A program made the translations under genes and the position numbers. The notes under the pieces are model-generated. The model did not search any database, had not been told where the DNA came from, and was given only the letters and a program-made list of their open reading frames with translations. 40,247 bases of DNA. Source: Thermoleophilia bacterium. GTDB lineage: Bacteria > Actinomycetota > Thermoleophilia > Gaiellales > JAICJC01. Below, in pieces: positions 31,135 to 38,928 of the stretch (within the stretch, counting starts at the first letter, position 1; each line of letters opens with the position of its first letter). The stretch lies in NCBI GenBank assembly GCA_025927685.1, contig JAICKX010000017.1:1-40247 (forward strand), read 5' to 3'.

Positions 31135-31172
31135 GTGAGGTCGGGCGCCGCGCCCCGCGCACCCGGCCTCAC
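31135..31172. terminator. Inverted repeat between convergent genes, probable bidirectional terminator
   Basis: Arms of 11 bases (31135-31145 and 31162-31172) pair with one G-T wobble and a 16-base loop. The right arm overlaps the pntB stop codon. No U-tract is present, so efficiency is uncertain. Confidence 0.45.
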
Positions 31173-32563
31173 ACCGCCTTGACGGCGGAGGCGAGCGCGA
31201 TCACCGAGTCCTTCGCGTCGCCGAACAGCATGGTGGTCTTGGGATCGTAGAAGAGCTCGTTCTCGATGCCGGCGAAGCCGGTGTTCATCGAGCGCTTGAG
31301 CACCACGGTCGCGGCCGACTCGTCGACGTTCAGGATGGGCATGCCGAAGATCGGGCTGCCCGGGGTGTTCTTGGCGGCCGGGTTCACGACGTCGTTGGCA
31401 CCGATCACGAGCGAGACGTCCGTGCGCGGGAACTCGCCGTTGATGTCGTCCATCTCGAAGAGCTGCGTGTAGGGGACGTCGGCCTCCGCCAGGAGGACGT
31501 TCATGTGGCCGGGCATGCGGCCGGCGACGGGATGGATGGCGTAGCGCACGTCAACGCCGCGGTCCTGGAGGATGTCGCCCAGCTCGCGGACGTTGTGCTG
31601 CGCCTGGGCCACGGCCAGCCCGTACCCGGGGACGATGATGACCCGGCGGGCGTAGGCCAGCATGATCGCGATGTCGTCGGCGCCGGCCGAGCGGACCGTG
31701 CGGTCGCCGACCTCGCCCGCGACCAGGGCGACGCTGCCGGCCGTCCCGAACGCGCCGAACACCATGCTGGCGAGCGAGCGGTTCATCGCCTTGCCCATCA
31801 TCTGGGTGAGGAGGCTGCCCGACGCCCCGACGAGCGTGCCCGAGATGATGAGCACGTTGTTCGAGAGCACGAAGCCGGTGGAGGCTGTTGCCAGTCCGGT
31901 GAAGGCGTTCAGGAGCGAGATCACGACGGGCATGTCGGCGCCGCCGATCGCCATCACCATCTGCACGCCGAGGATGAGGGACACGACCAGCACCGCGACG
32001 AGCAGGGCCTGGCTCTCATGGCCCGTGGCGAGGACGGCGCAGCCGGCGAGGATCGCGGCGAAGATCGCCGCCGTGACGGCCTTCTGTCCCGGCACCGTCA
32101 CCGGGTTCCCCGTCACGAGGTCCTGGAGCTTCCCAAAGGCGATCATCGAGCCCGCGAAGCTGACCGAGCCGACGACGGCCGAGAACAGGATCGAGACGAT
32201 GATCTTGGCCTCGACATGGCCGGGCGCGCCGACCGTGTCGTGGTAGTCGGCCAGCGCGACCAGCCCCGCCGCCCCGCCGCCGAAGCCGTTGAAGAGCGCG
32301 ACCATCTGCGGCATCGCCGTCATCTTCACGCGGCGGGCGCCGATGGCCCCGCCGACGCCGCCCACGATCGCCCCGAGGATGATCCACCAGTACGTGACGA
32401 CCCGGTCGTCGAAGAGCGTCGCGCCGATCGCGATCGCCATGCCGACCGCCGCGATCTGGTTCCCAGAGCGCGCCGTTCGCGGTGACGAGAGTCGCTTCAG
32501 GCCGATGATGAAGAGCGACGCCGCCACGAGGTAGGCGGCGCCGATCGCGTCGCTCTTACTCAT
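31169..32563 (-). CDS. pntB: NAD(P) transhydrogenase beta subunit
   Basis: The product is 464 residues. The first two-thirds is membrane domain II (LVAASLFIIGLKRLSSPRTA onward, about nine helices). The C-terminal domain III binds NADP(H), with IIVPGYGLAVAQAQHNVREL, YAIHPVAGRMPGHMNVLLAE and VIGANDVVNPAAKNTPGSPI. The complex couples hydride transfer from NADH to NADP+ with inward proton flow, supplying NADPH. It is the last gene of the operon; its start overlaps the end of pntAb by 8 bp. An inverted repeat lies at its 3' end. Confidence 0.95.
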   Translation of the reverse strand: MSKSDAIGAAYLVAASLFIIGLKRLSSPRTARSGNQIAAVGMAIAIGATLFDDRVVTYWWIILGAIVGGVGGAIGARRVKMTAMPQMVALFNGFGGGAAGLVALADYHDTVGAPGHVEAKIIVSILFSAVVGSVSFAGSMIAFGKLQDLVTGNPVTVPGQKAVTAAIFAAILAGCAVLATGHESQALLVAVLVVSLILGVQMVMAIGGADMPVVISLLNAFTGLATASTGFVLSNNVLIISGTLVGASGSLLTQMMGKAMNRSLASMVFGAFGTAGSVALVAGEVGDRTVRSAGADDIAIMLAYARRVIIVPGYGLAVAQAQHNVRELGDILQDRGVDVRYAIHPVAGRMPGHMNVLLAEADVPYTQLFEMDDINGEFPRTDVSLVIGANDVVNPAAKNTPGSPIFGMPILNVDESAATVVLKRSMNTGFAGIENELFYDPKTTMLFGDAKDSVIALASAVKAV

Positions 32564-32861
32564 CCCTCGAGCCTTCTCCGGGCCGGCGGCGGAACATGTG
32601 CAGCATCCGGTCGGTGACGAGGAAGCCGCCGACGACGTTCGACGCGCCGAACGCGACGCCGATCGTCCCGAGAATGGTCGTGACCGTGCCCTGGTCGGAT
32701 GCCGCGACGAGGATGGCGCCGACGATGACGACGCCGTGGATGGCGTTCGTGCCGCTCATGAGCGGCGTATGCAGCGTGGTGGGGACCTTCGAGATGACCT
32801 CGATGCCGACGAACGCCGCCAGCACGAACACGGTCAGCTCGATCAGCAGGCTCTCGCTCAC
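32556..32861 (-). CDS. pntAb: NAD(P) transhydrogenase alpha subunit, membrane part
   Basis: The product is 101 residues with three or four membrane helices: ELTVFVLAAFVGIEVISKVP, NAIHGVVIVGAILVAASD and ILGTIGVAFGASNVVGGFLV. The PTTLHTPLMSGTNAIHG text is diagnostic for the membrane part of PntA. In many Actinobacteria and alphaproteobacteria PntA is split into soluble PntAa and this short PntAb, as here. The start GTG 32861 overlaps the pntAa stop (GTGA). It ends DRMLHMFRRRPGEGSRDE. Confidence 0.95.
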   Translation of the reverse strand: MSESLLIELTVFVLAAFVGIEVISKVPTTLHTPLMSGTNAIHGVVIVGAILVAASDQGTVTTILGTIGVAFGASNVVGGFLVTDRMLHMFRRRPGEGSRDE

Positions 32862-33991
32862 GCTGTCGCCCCCTGGAGCAGACGGCTCGTCACCCGGCCG
32901 TCGTGCGTGACGACCGCGTCGGCGGTGATCTCGTCATCGAAGTCGAGCGCAAGCGCGCCGTCGACGACCAGATGCTCGAGGACCGCCTGGATGTTCCTGG
33001 CGTACATCTGGCTCGCGTGAAGCGGCATGCCGGACGGCAGGTTGAGGGTGCCGATCAGCGTGACGCCGTGTCGCTCCACGACCTCGCCCGGCTCGGTGAG
33101 CTCGCAGTTCCCGCCCGTCTCGGCGGCCAGGTCGACGATGACCGACCCGGCGCGCATGGCCTCCACGGCGTGGCCCGGGATCAGCTTCGGCGCCGGCTGG
33201 CCCGGCACGGCGGCTGTCGTGATCACGACGTCGGAGTCGGCCACGTGCCGCTCGAGCATCCGCTGCTGCTCGACCTGCTGGCTCTCGGAGAGGACGGTGG
33301 CATAGCCGCGCGCGTCCTGAGCCGTCTCGCCCACCTCCATCTCGAGCTCGACGAACGAGGCGCCGAGGCTCTGCACCTGCTCCTTCACTGCGGGCCGGGT
33401 GTCGAACGCCGAGACGACGGCGCCGAGGCGGCGGGCGGTCGCGATCGCCTGGAGGCCGGCGACGCCGGCGCCGAGCACGAGCACCTTGGCCGGCGGCACC
33501 GTGCCGGCCGCGGTCATCAGCATCGGGTAGAACTTCGGCAGCGCCTCGGCGCCGAGGATGACGGCCCGATAGCCCGACACGGTCGCCTGGGACGAGAGCG
33601 AGTCCATGCGCTGGGCGCGGGTGACGCGCGGGATGGCCTCCATCGAGAACCCGGTGACGCCGGCGCCGGCGAGCGCCTGCACGAGCTCCGGGTCGGTCAG
33701 CGGGCGCAGGTAGCCGACCAGCACGGTGCCGGGGCGAAGGGCCGCCACCTCCGTGGCCTCGACGCGGCCGATGCGCACGACGATGTCGGCACGGGCGTGG
33801 AGGTCGTCGGGGCTCGGGGCGATCTCGGCGCCGGCCTCGCGGTAGTCGTCGTCGGGAAGCGACGCGCGCGCTCCGGCACCGTGCTCGACCAGCACGCTCA
33901 GGCCGGTTTGCACGAGCCGGCCCACCGCGTCCGGCGTGAGCGCGACGCGATGCTCGCCGGAGGCACGCTCGACCGGGACGCCGATGATCAC
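32858..33991 (-). CDS. pntAa: NAD(P) transhydrogenase alpha subunit, NAD-binding part
   Basis: The product is 377 residues from GTG 33991. It begins IIGVPVERASGEHRVALTPD, as PntA and alanine dehydrogenase do. The loop RMDSLSSQATVSGYRAVI corresponds to the conserved loop that contacts domain III. The NAD fold is KVLVLGAGVAGLQAIATARR, followed by FDTRPAVKEQVQSLGA. The terminal text LNLPSGMPLHASQMYARNI is specific for transhydrogenase. The start GTG overlaps the TGA of the upstream PhyH-type gene, which rules out a longer N-terminus and shows coupling. Split alpha subunit: the membrane part is pntAb. Confidence 0.95.
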   Translation of the reverse strand: MIIGVPVERASGEHRVALTPDAVGRLVQTGLSVLVEHGAGARASLPDDDYREAGAEIAPSPDDLHARADIVVRIGRVEATEVAALRPGTVLVGYLRPLTDPELVQALAGAGVTGFSMEAIPRVTRAQRMDSLSSQATVSGYRAVILGAEALPKFYPMLMTAAGTVPPAKVLVLGAGVAGLQAIATARRLGAVVSAFDTRPAVKEQVQSLGASFVELEMEVGETAQDARGYATVLSESQQVEQQRMLERHVADSDVVITTAAVPGQPAPKLIPGHAVEAMRAGSVIVDLAAETGGNCELTEPGEVVERHGVTLIGTLNLPSGMPLHASQMYARNIQAVLEHLVVDGALALDFDDEITADAVVTHDGRVTSRLLQGATA

Positions 33992-34857
33992 GCGGGCGCC
34001 GCCGTCAGCTCGTCCAGCCACGCCGAGCGGCCGCCGTTCGCAGCCCACACGACGGGGAAGAACGACTCGTCCATCTCGTCGGTGTCGCGCTTGCGGTAGC
34101 GCGAGTAGGCCAGGTCGACGCCGCGGCCCGAGAAGCGGGCGCGGGCCGGGAGCAGATGCGAGATGAGCGCGCGCCGGTGGGTGGTCGCGGCGGTGTTGGG
34201 GCCCGAGCCGTGGAACGTGTTGTGGTGGTGGAAGGAGGCGCCGCCGGCGCGGACGACGACGGGCGCCAGCTCGAGCTCGGCGTCCTCGCCGGCCGGGTTG
34301 GCGCGCCGGGCCGGCGCGAGCCAGTCGGGCGGCGCGTGGAACTCGCCGCGGTTCTTCGAGCTCACCGGCCAGAGGTGCGAGCCGGGGACGAAGGAGATCG
34401 TGCCGGCCTCCGCCGACGTGTCGTCGAGCGCGATCCAGCAGGTGATCATCTCGGCCGGGTCGAGGTAGTCGAGGTAGGCGCCGTCCTGGTGCATGCCGAG
34501 CGCCTTCACGCCCGGCGGCTTCCAGATGCAGTTGTCCTGGAGGATGCGGACGCCGTCGTAGCCCATGAGCTGGGAGGCGAGCCGGCCGGTGCGCTCGGAG
34601 AGCACCTGGGCGGCCAGCGCGTTGTCGGCCTTCCAGCCGTTGCAGATCTGGCGGGTGCGGTCATCGGGGTCGCGCCCGGCGACCCAGTTCACCTCGTCGG
34701 GGCGGATGCCGGTCTCGTACTCCTCGCGGTAGATCGCGTCGAACCGCTCGCGCATCCGCTCGACCTGCTCGTCGGAGATGTAGCCCTCGTCGATGACGAG
34801 GAAGCCGTCGCGGTCGAACGCCTCGAGCTGGTCGGGGGTGAACTCGGTCAGCACCAT
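33988..34857 (-). CDS. Phytanoyl-CoA dioxygenase (PhyH)-family 2-oxoglutarate oxygenase
   Basis: The product is 289 residues. The Fe(II) triad is visible: H123 and D125 in GMHQDGAYLDY, and H216 in HNTFHGSGPN. The 2-oxoglutarate-binding arginine is in THRRALISH (228 or 229). The N-terminus (FTPDQLEAFDRDGFLVID) is the family opening. These cytosolic enzymes hydroxylate small molecules or acyl-CoAs, consuming O2 and 2-oxoglutarate; the substrate is unknown. Its stop overlaps the pntAa start (GTGA), making it the first gene of the transhydrogenase operon, an unusual partner. TACGAT at 34873-34868 (minus) gives a short leader. No NADPH-binding domain is present. Confidence 0.9.
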   Translation of the reverse strand: MVLTEFTPDQLEAFDRDGFLVIDEGYISDEQVERMRERFDAIYREEYETGIRPDEVNWVAGRDPDDRTRQICNGWKADNALAAQVLSERTGRLASQLMGYDGVRILQDNCIWKPPGVKALGMHQDGAYLDYLDPAEMITCWIALDDTSAEAGTISFVPGSHLWPVSSKNRGEFHAPPDWLAPARRANPAGEDAELELAPVVVRAGGASFHHHNTFHGSGPNTAATTHRRALISHLLPARARFSGRGVDLAYSRYRKRDTDEMDESFFPVVWAANGGRSAWLDELTAAPA

Positions 34858-34873
34858 GCCGGCGGGAATCGTA

Positions 34874-34888
34874 CGGGGTCAGACCCCG
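34874..34888. repeat. REP-like palindrome CGGGGTC-A-GACCCCG
   Basis: Perfect 7-bp arms flank one base. Palindromes around GGGGTCAGACCCC occur as REP-like elements in many bacteria and are often mobilised by single-strand Y1 (RAYT) transposases. No such transposase is visible here. It begins one base beyond the phyH -10 element, so it could also act as an operator. Confidence 0.5.
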
Positions 34889-34938
34889 ACTCGGCGAGCG
34901 TAACCGTTTCGCGGCCCGCGCGGCGCAGGGTGGCGGGG

Positions 34939-34995
34939 GGTACCAGGTATGAGGCATGCCGCTGCGAGTGATTCGTTACGGGACCGGCACACGTT
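34939..34995 (+). repeat. Direct repeat copy 1
   Basis: The copy starts GGTACCAGGTATG, then GGCA, then CGCTGCGA and a diverged tail ending CGGCACACGTT. It aligns with the copy at 35081-35135: the first 13 bases are identical and the tail matches at about 18 of 25 positions. Confidence 0.55.
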
Positions 34996-35080
34996 GCGAG
35001 CCGGCCCATGGAGGAATGCGGGCTGCGCGAACCGCGGGAATCGCGCGGGAGCGCCGCAGCGGCGTTCCGGCGGCCGACGC

Positions 35081-35135
35081 GGTACCAGGTATGGCACCTC
35101 TCGCCGTTGCGAAATCGGTGCGGAATCGGCACGCG
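35081..35135 (+). repeat. Direct repeat copy 2
   Basis: The copy starts GGTACCAGGTATGGCACC, then CGTTGCGA, then a tail ending CGGCACGCG. It ends exactly at the leuD stop codon, 142 bp from copy 1. The GGTACC and GGCACC blocks form an imperfect inverted repeat. Confidence 0.55.
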
Positions 35136-35720
35136 TCACAGGGCGAGGACGTTCGGGCCCCGGCGCTCGCGCTCGGCCTCGTAGCGGTCGATCTCCTCGG
35201 CGCGGCGCTCGGTCAGCGCGATGTCGTCCCAGCCGTTCAGGAGCCGCTCGCGGACGCCGGGGTCGACCTCGAACGACGCCGTCCGGCCGGACGGCAACGC
35301 GACGGTCTGCGCCTGGAGGTCGATCGTCGCGGCGGCCGGCGCCGAGTCGAGCAGCTCGCGCACGTCCGCGGCAGGCAGCACCACGGTGAGGAGGCCGTTC
35401 TTCGAGGCGTTCGTCCGGAAGATGTCGCCGAAGCTCTCCGCGACCACCGCCTGGAACCCGAACTCCTGGATCGCCCAGGCCGCGTGCTCGCGCGAGCTGC
35501 CGCAGGCGAAGTTGCGGCCGGCCGCGAGGATCGGCGCTCCGGCGAAGTCCGGCCGCCGCAGCGGGAAGTCCGGGTCCTTCATCCAGTCGTGGAAGAGGAA
35601 CTCCCCGAACCCCGTGCGCTCGATCCGCTTCAGGAACTGCTTCGGGATGATCTGGTCGGTGTCGACCGACGCCCGGTCGAGCGCCGCCACCGGGCCCGAC
35701 ACCACCCGCACCGCCTTCAC
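35136..35720 (-). CDS. leuD: 3-isopropylmalate dehydratase small subunit
   Basis: The product is 194 residues. The swivel domain is clear: [19 protein letters not shown], then [20 protein letters not shown] and [19 protein letters not shown]. LeuD pairs with LeuC to isomerise 2- to 3-isopropylmalate in leucine synthesis. I chose GTG 35720 because it overlaps the leuC stop codon (GTGA) and starts the family sequence. The longer open frame upstream is a leuC shadow. The stop codon abuts repeat copy 2. Confidence 0.95.
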   Translation of the reverse strand: MKAVRVVSGPVAALDRASVDTDQIIPKQFLKRIERTGFGEFLFHDWMKDPDFPLRRPDFAGAPILAAGRNFACGSSREHAAWAIQEFGFQAVVAESFGDIFRTNASKNGLLTVVLPAADVRELLDSAPAAATIDLQAQTVALPSGRTASFEVDPGVRERLLNGWDDIALTERRAEEIDRYEAERERRGPNVLAL

Positions 35721-37078
35721 GCCACCAGCTCCCGGACGTCCGCCAGGCGGCCGGTGACCGCCGCGGCGGCGGCCATCGCCGGGCTCATCAGGTGAGTGCG
35801 CCCGCCGGCGCCCTGCCGGCCCTCGAAGTTGCGGTTCGAGGTCGACGCGCACCGCTCGCCGGGCTGGAGGATGTCGGGGTTCATCCCGAGGCACATCGAG
35901 CAGCCCGCGCCGCGCCACTCGAAGCCGGCGCTCTGGAAGACCGCGTCCAGACCCTCACGCTCAGCTTGAGCCTTAACCTGTGCCGATCCCGGGACGACCA
36001 TCGCGCGCACGCCCTCCGACACCCGCCGCCCGCGCACGATCTCGGCCGCGGATCGCAGGTCCTCGATGCGGGCGTTGGTGCAGGACCCCAGGAAGACCCG
36101 GTCGACGGCGATGTCGCGAAGCGGCGTCCCGGCCGTCAGGCCCATGTAGGCCAGCGCCCGCTCGTCGGTCTCGTCGGCCGGCTCCGGCACGGCGCCCGTG
36201 ATCGGGGCCACCTGGCTCGGGTTCGTGCCCCACGAGACCTGCGGGGCCACGTCCGCCAGGTCGACGGTCACCTCGCGATCGAAGACCGCCGCCTCGTCGG
36301 AGGCGTATCCGCGCCAGCGCTCGACGGCCGCGTCGAAGTCGGGCGGCGCGCCGGGGCGCCCGTCGAGGTAGGCGAACGTCGTGTCGTCGGGCGCCATCAT
36401 GCCGGCGCGCCCTCCGGCCTCGATCGACATGTTGGCGATCGTCATCCGGCCCTCCATCGAGAGCCGCCGGATCGCGTCGCCGGCGTACTCGATCACGTGG
36501 CCGGCCGCCCCGTCGGTGCCGATCTGCCCGATCGTCCCGAGGATCATGTCCTTCGCCGTGCAGCCGGGGCCGAGCGTCCCCACGTAGGCGATCCGCATCG
36601 TGCGCGGCTTGCGCTGCGGCAGGGTCTGGGTCGCGAGGACGTGCTCGACCTCGCTCGTCCCGATCCCGAACGCGAGCGCCCCGAACGCCCCATGTGTCGA
36701 GGTGTGGGAGTCGCCGCAGACGATCGTCATCCCGGGCTGGGTGACGCCCAGCTCCGGCCCGATCACGTGGACGACGCCCTGGCGCCGGTGCCCGAGCGCG
36801 TACAGCCGCACGCCGAACTCGGCGCAGTTGCGGTCGAGCGCCTCGAGCTGGGCGCGCGACAGGTCGTCCGGGTCGCCGGGCCCCGTCGGCACGTTGTGGT
36901 CGGCCGTGGCGAGCGTGCGGTCGGGCCGGCGCACGGGCCGGCCGGCGAGCCGCAGCCCCTCGAAGGCCTGCGCGCTCGTCACCTCGTGGACGAGGTGCAG
37001 GTCGACGTACAAGAGGCCCTCGCCGACCTCGTGATCGGCCCAGACCTTGTCGAGCATCGTGCGCGGCGCGGCTGCCAT
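35717..37078 (-). CDS. leuC: 3-isopropylmalate dehydratase large subunit
   Basis: The product is 453 residues. Aconitase-fold motifs are complete: [40 protein letters not shown], and the [4Fe-4S] ligands in FLGSCTNAR and [13 protein letters not shown]. It also has the LeuC-specific [17 protein letters not shown]. Together with LeuD it performs the second step of leucine synthesis. TAGAAT (37090-37085, minus) lies 6 nt before ATG 37078, so the leuCD transcript is probably leaderless. No leuA or leuB is in the window. The ferritin-like gene is divergent, 54 bp away. Confidence 0.96.
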   Translation of the reverse strand: MAAAPRTMLDKVWADHEVGEGLLYVDLHLVHEVTSAQAFEGLRLAGRPVRRPDRTLATADHNVPTGPGDPDDLSRAQLEALDRNCAEFGVRLYALGHRRQGVVHVIGPELGVTQPGMTIVCGDSHTSTHGAFGALAFGIGTSEVEHVLATQTLPQRKPRTMRIAYVGTLGPGCTAKDMILGTIGQIGTDGAAGHVIEYAGDAIRRLSMEGRMTIANMSIEAGGRAGMMAPDDTTFAYLDGRPGAPPDFDAAVERWRGYASDEAAVFDREVTVDLADVAPQVSWGTNPSQVAPITGAVPEPADETDERALAYMGLTAGTPLRDIAVDRVFLGSCTNARIEDLRSAAEIVRGRRVSEGVRAMVVPGSAQVKAQAEREGLDAVFQSAGFEWRGAGCSMCLGMNPDILQPGERCASTSNRNFEGRQGAGGRTHLMSPAMAAAAAVTGRLADVRELVA

Positions 37079-37084
37079 ACCGGG

Positions 37085-37090
37085 ATTCTA
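37085..37090 (-). promoter_or_regulatory. -10 element for leuC
   Basis: TAGAAT fits TAnnnT and ends 6 nt before ATG 37078 with no ribosome-binding site between. Confidence 0.45.
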
Positions 37091-37132
37091 GGGAGGCGTG
37101 TACCGCCGGGCGCCGCCGGGTATGTCCGGGGC

Positions 37133-37642
37133 ATGGCTACGACCAAGACATCGCAAGGAATTCTCGCCGACTCGCAGTCGGAGGCCCGTGAGCACGTCAT
37201 CGAGCTCCTGACGAAGGGTTACTGGATGGAGGTCGAGACGGTCATGAGCTATCTGGCCGCGTCGGTCAACCCCGACGGCGTGCGCGCCCGCGAGATCGTC
37301 GAGTCGCTGGAGCAGGACGTCGACGAGGAGCTGGGGCACGCCCGCCAGTTCGCCGCTCGGATCAAGGAGCTGTACGGGGTCGTCCCCGGCTCCAAGGACT
37401 TCACGGCCGAGCAGACCTTCCTCCAGCCCCCCGACCAGCAGACCGACATCGTGCACATCATCCGTGGTGTCATCGAGGCCGAGAGCGGCGCGATCGAGCA
37501 CTACACGCGCATCGTCGAGGAGACCGACGGCGTCGACCCGGTCACGCAGGACATGGTGATCGACATCCTGCGCGACGAGCAGGGTCATCGGCGGCTGTTC
37601 GAGGGCTACCTGCGCGAGTTCGAGGTCGAAGGCACAGCCTGA
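37133..37642 (+). CDS. Ferritin-like / bacterioferritin-type protein
   Basis: The product is 169 residues in four helices. Di-iron type ligands appear as GYWMEVETVMSYLAAS, DEELGHARQFAARI, VIEAESGAIEHYTRIV and ILRDEQGHRRLFEGYL, that is two E-x-x-H motifs plus partner glutamates. Such proteins store or detoxify iron, or use a di-iron centre with O2; whether this one forms a 24-mer cage is not readable. ATG 37133 lies 6 nt after TATGTC, a likely -10. The gene is divergent from leuC and followed after 36 bp by a SnoaL gene. Confidence 0.88.
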   Translation: MATTKTSQGILADSQSEAREHVIELLTKGYWMEVETVMSYLAASVNPDGVRAREIVESLEQDVDEELGHARQFAARIKELYGVVPGSKDFTAEQTFLQPPDQQTDIVHIIRGVIEAESGAIEHYTRIVEETDGVDPVTQDMVIDILRDEQGHRRLFEGYLREFEVEGTA

Positions 37643-37678
37643 CCGCCGGCTGACCCGCTTGACATACTGGCGTCCGTC

Positions 37679-38080
37679 GTGGACGTCCTCGAGCTGCATG
37701 CCCGCGTCACCCGCGAGTTCGTGCGGCGCGACCTGGAGAGCTACCTCGCGCTCATGCATCCCGACGTCGAGTTCACGACGGTCGCCTTCGGCGAGGAGCG
37801 CGTCTTTCGCGGCCACGCAGGCGTTCGCGAGTGGTGGGAGACGCTGTCGGCGAAGCCGGGCTATGACGCCTACTCGTCGGCCGCGACGGCCCTCGCCGAC
37901 GACGCGATCCTGATCCGGGCCCGCATCCGCGCCCCCAGCCAGTCGGGTGGGTACCTCGACGTCGCCGCCCTCTGGCTGCTCGTCTCCCGCGACGGTCTCG
38001 TCTGGCGCTACCGGCCGGTCGGCTCCGAGGAGGCCGCCCGCTCCGAGTACGCCCGCATGGCGCCTCCGGACGGAAGCTGA
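37679..38080 (+). CDS. SnoaL/NTF2-like small protein
   Basis: The product is 133 residues with the NTF2 fold text: LHARVTREFVRRDLESYLAL, MHPDVEFTTVAFGEERVFRG and HAGVREWWETLSAKPGYDAY. It ends with AALWLLVSRDGLVWRYRPVG. The family includes isomerases, hydrolases and binding proteins, and the pocket alone does not reveal which. The start is GTG 37679; no ribosome-binding site is obvious, and CATACT about 10 nt upstream may be the -10. A hairpin follows the gene. Confidence 0.8.
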   Translation: MDVLELHARVTREFVRRDLESYLALMHPDVEFTTVAFGEERVFRGHAGVREWWETLSAKPGYDAYSSAATALADDAILIRARIRAPSQSGGYLDVAALWLLVSRDGLVWRYRPVGSEEAARSEYARMAPPDGS

Positions 38081-38111
38081 AGGGGGCGAAATCCCCTCCG
38101 CGATCCGCTGT

Positions 38112-38138
38112 AACACCGTGGGTCGCCCGAACGGTGTT
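38112..38138 (+). terminator. Hairpin after SnoaL gene (terminator or regulatory element)
   Basis: AACACCGT and ACGGTGTT form an 8-bp stem, extended by an inner GGG-TCG-CCC, and are followed by TTTCCC. An outer 7-bp pair (CTGTAAC 38108-38114 and GTTACAG 38143-38149) competes with it. A smaller stem (AGGGG/CCCCT) precedes it. It may terminate the SnoaL transcript or regulate the next gene. Confidence 0.45.
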
Positions 38139-38174
38139 TCCCGTTACAGGCGTATCACCCAGGGGAGGATGAGG

Positions 38175-38816
38175 ATGGCGAGGTTTCGAAACCGCGACGG
38201 GGAGCTCTCCGCGCTGGAGGCTGCGCTCCGTGCGGGGCGTCCGCGTGCGGAGGCGAGCCTCGAGCGCGAGATTGCCGAGCACGTCGGGGGCACGACGGGG
38301 CGGCGCGGCGCACGCCCGGCGCTGGCGCTCCTGATGACGGTCGGGGCGACCGCGGCGTTCCTGAGCTTCGGCGGCGTCGGCTACGCGATCGACGCGGTCA
38401 ACACCGCCGTTGGCGGTGGCAGCACGCAGACCGCGTCGGAGGACGAGTACGGCGGTCAGTGCGTCGAGTACGTGAACCCGCACGGCCAGAACATCCCGCC
38501 GGCCGGCCTCACGCCTCCGGGCACGAACCCGAACGGCGGCGAGAACCCCGACGGCTTCTATCTGATCGGGAACACCAGCAGCTCGGATCCGGTGTTCGTG
38601 ACCGACCTCGGCTCCAACACCACCTTCGGGCCGTATCCGGCCGGCACCGTCATCAAGTACACGCAGGCCACGGGCTCGACGCCGGGCGAGCAGAAGATCG
38701 GGAGCGACAACGGCCAGGCCGGCGCCGTCACCGTGCACATCACCGGCACCGGCGACTTCAGCGTCACGCAGGGCACCTCGACACAGACCTGCCTGGTTCC
38801 GCGACCTCCCAAGTGA
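38175..38816 (+). CDS. Single-pass membrane protein upstream of ECF sigma factor
   Basis: The product is 213 residues. The N-terminus is a charged cytoplasmic segment (ARFRNRDGELSALEAALRAG, then RPRAEASLEREIAEHV), a pattern I recall from Thermoleophilia membrane proteins. One transmembrane helix follows (about 49-72, LALLMTVGATAAFLSFGGVG). The outer part is Gly/Thr/Asn-rich and contains two cysteines (GGQCVEYV and QTCLVPRPP) that may pair. A GGAGG lies 6 nt before ATG 38175; ATG 38169 is too close to it. The topology, with a charged segment inside, suits an anti-sigma or signal-relay role for the adjacent sigma factor, but no known anti-sigma domain is recognised. Confidence 0.75.
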   Translation: MARFRNRDGELSALEAALRAGRPRAEASLEREIAEHVGGTTGRRGARPALALLMTVGATAAFLSFGGVGYAIDAVNTAVGGGSTQTASEDEYGGQCVEYVNPHGQNIPPAGLTPPGTNPNGGENPDGFYLIGNTSSSDPVFVTDLGSNTTFGPYPAGTVIKYTQATGSTPGEQKIGSDNGQAGAVTVHITGTGDFSVTQGTSTQTCLVPRPPK

Positions 38817-38843
38817 GTCTCCCGCAGCCTCGCCGGCTCGGTT

Positions 38844-38874
38844 CGGGAGGGTCGACCCACCGCCGACCCTCCCG
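38844..38874 (+). terminator. Strong hairpin, probable terminator
   Basis: Perfect 11-bp arms (38844-38854 and 38864-38874) flank a nine-base loop; the stem extends further with wobble pairs. It lies 28 bp after the membrane-protein stop codon and has no U-tract. It would separate that gene from the sigma factor gene. Confidence 0.55.
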
Positions 38875-38928
38875 GATCGGGATGCGACAAACGCGCCCGG
38901 GGCACGTACCCTTGGAGCGAGGCACGCG

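Larger units (their letters stand above)
34858..35135. other. Repeat-bearing intergenic segment
   Basis: No gene was found in these 278 bp. They contain a perfect 15-bp palindrome (34874-34888), two diverged direct repeats (34939-34995 and 35081-35135) and several GC-rich palindromes. This is the most repeat-rich part of the window. Confidence 0.7.

Noticed and set aside
35792-37132. Long plus-strand open frame running into the ferritin-like gene
   Set aside because: It lies opposite leuC, and its translation up to ATG 37133 is compositionally biased shadow sequence of the high-GC gene.
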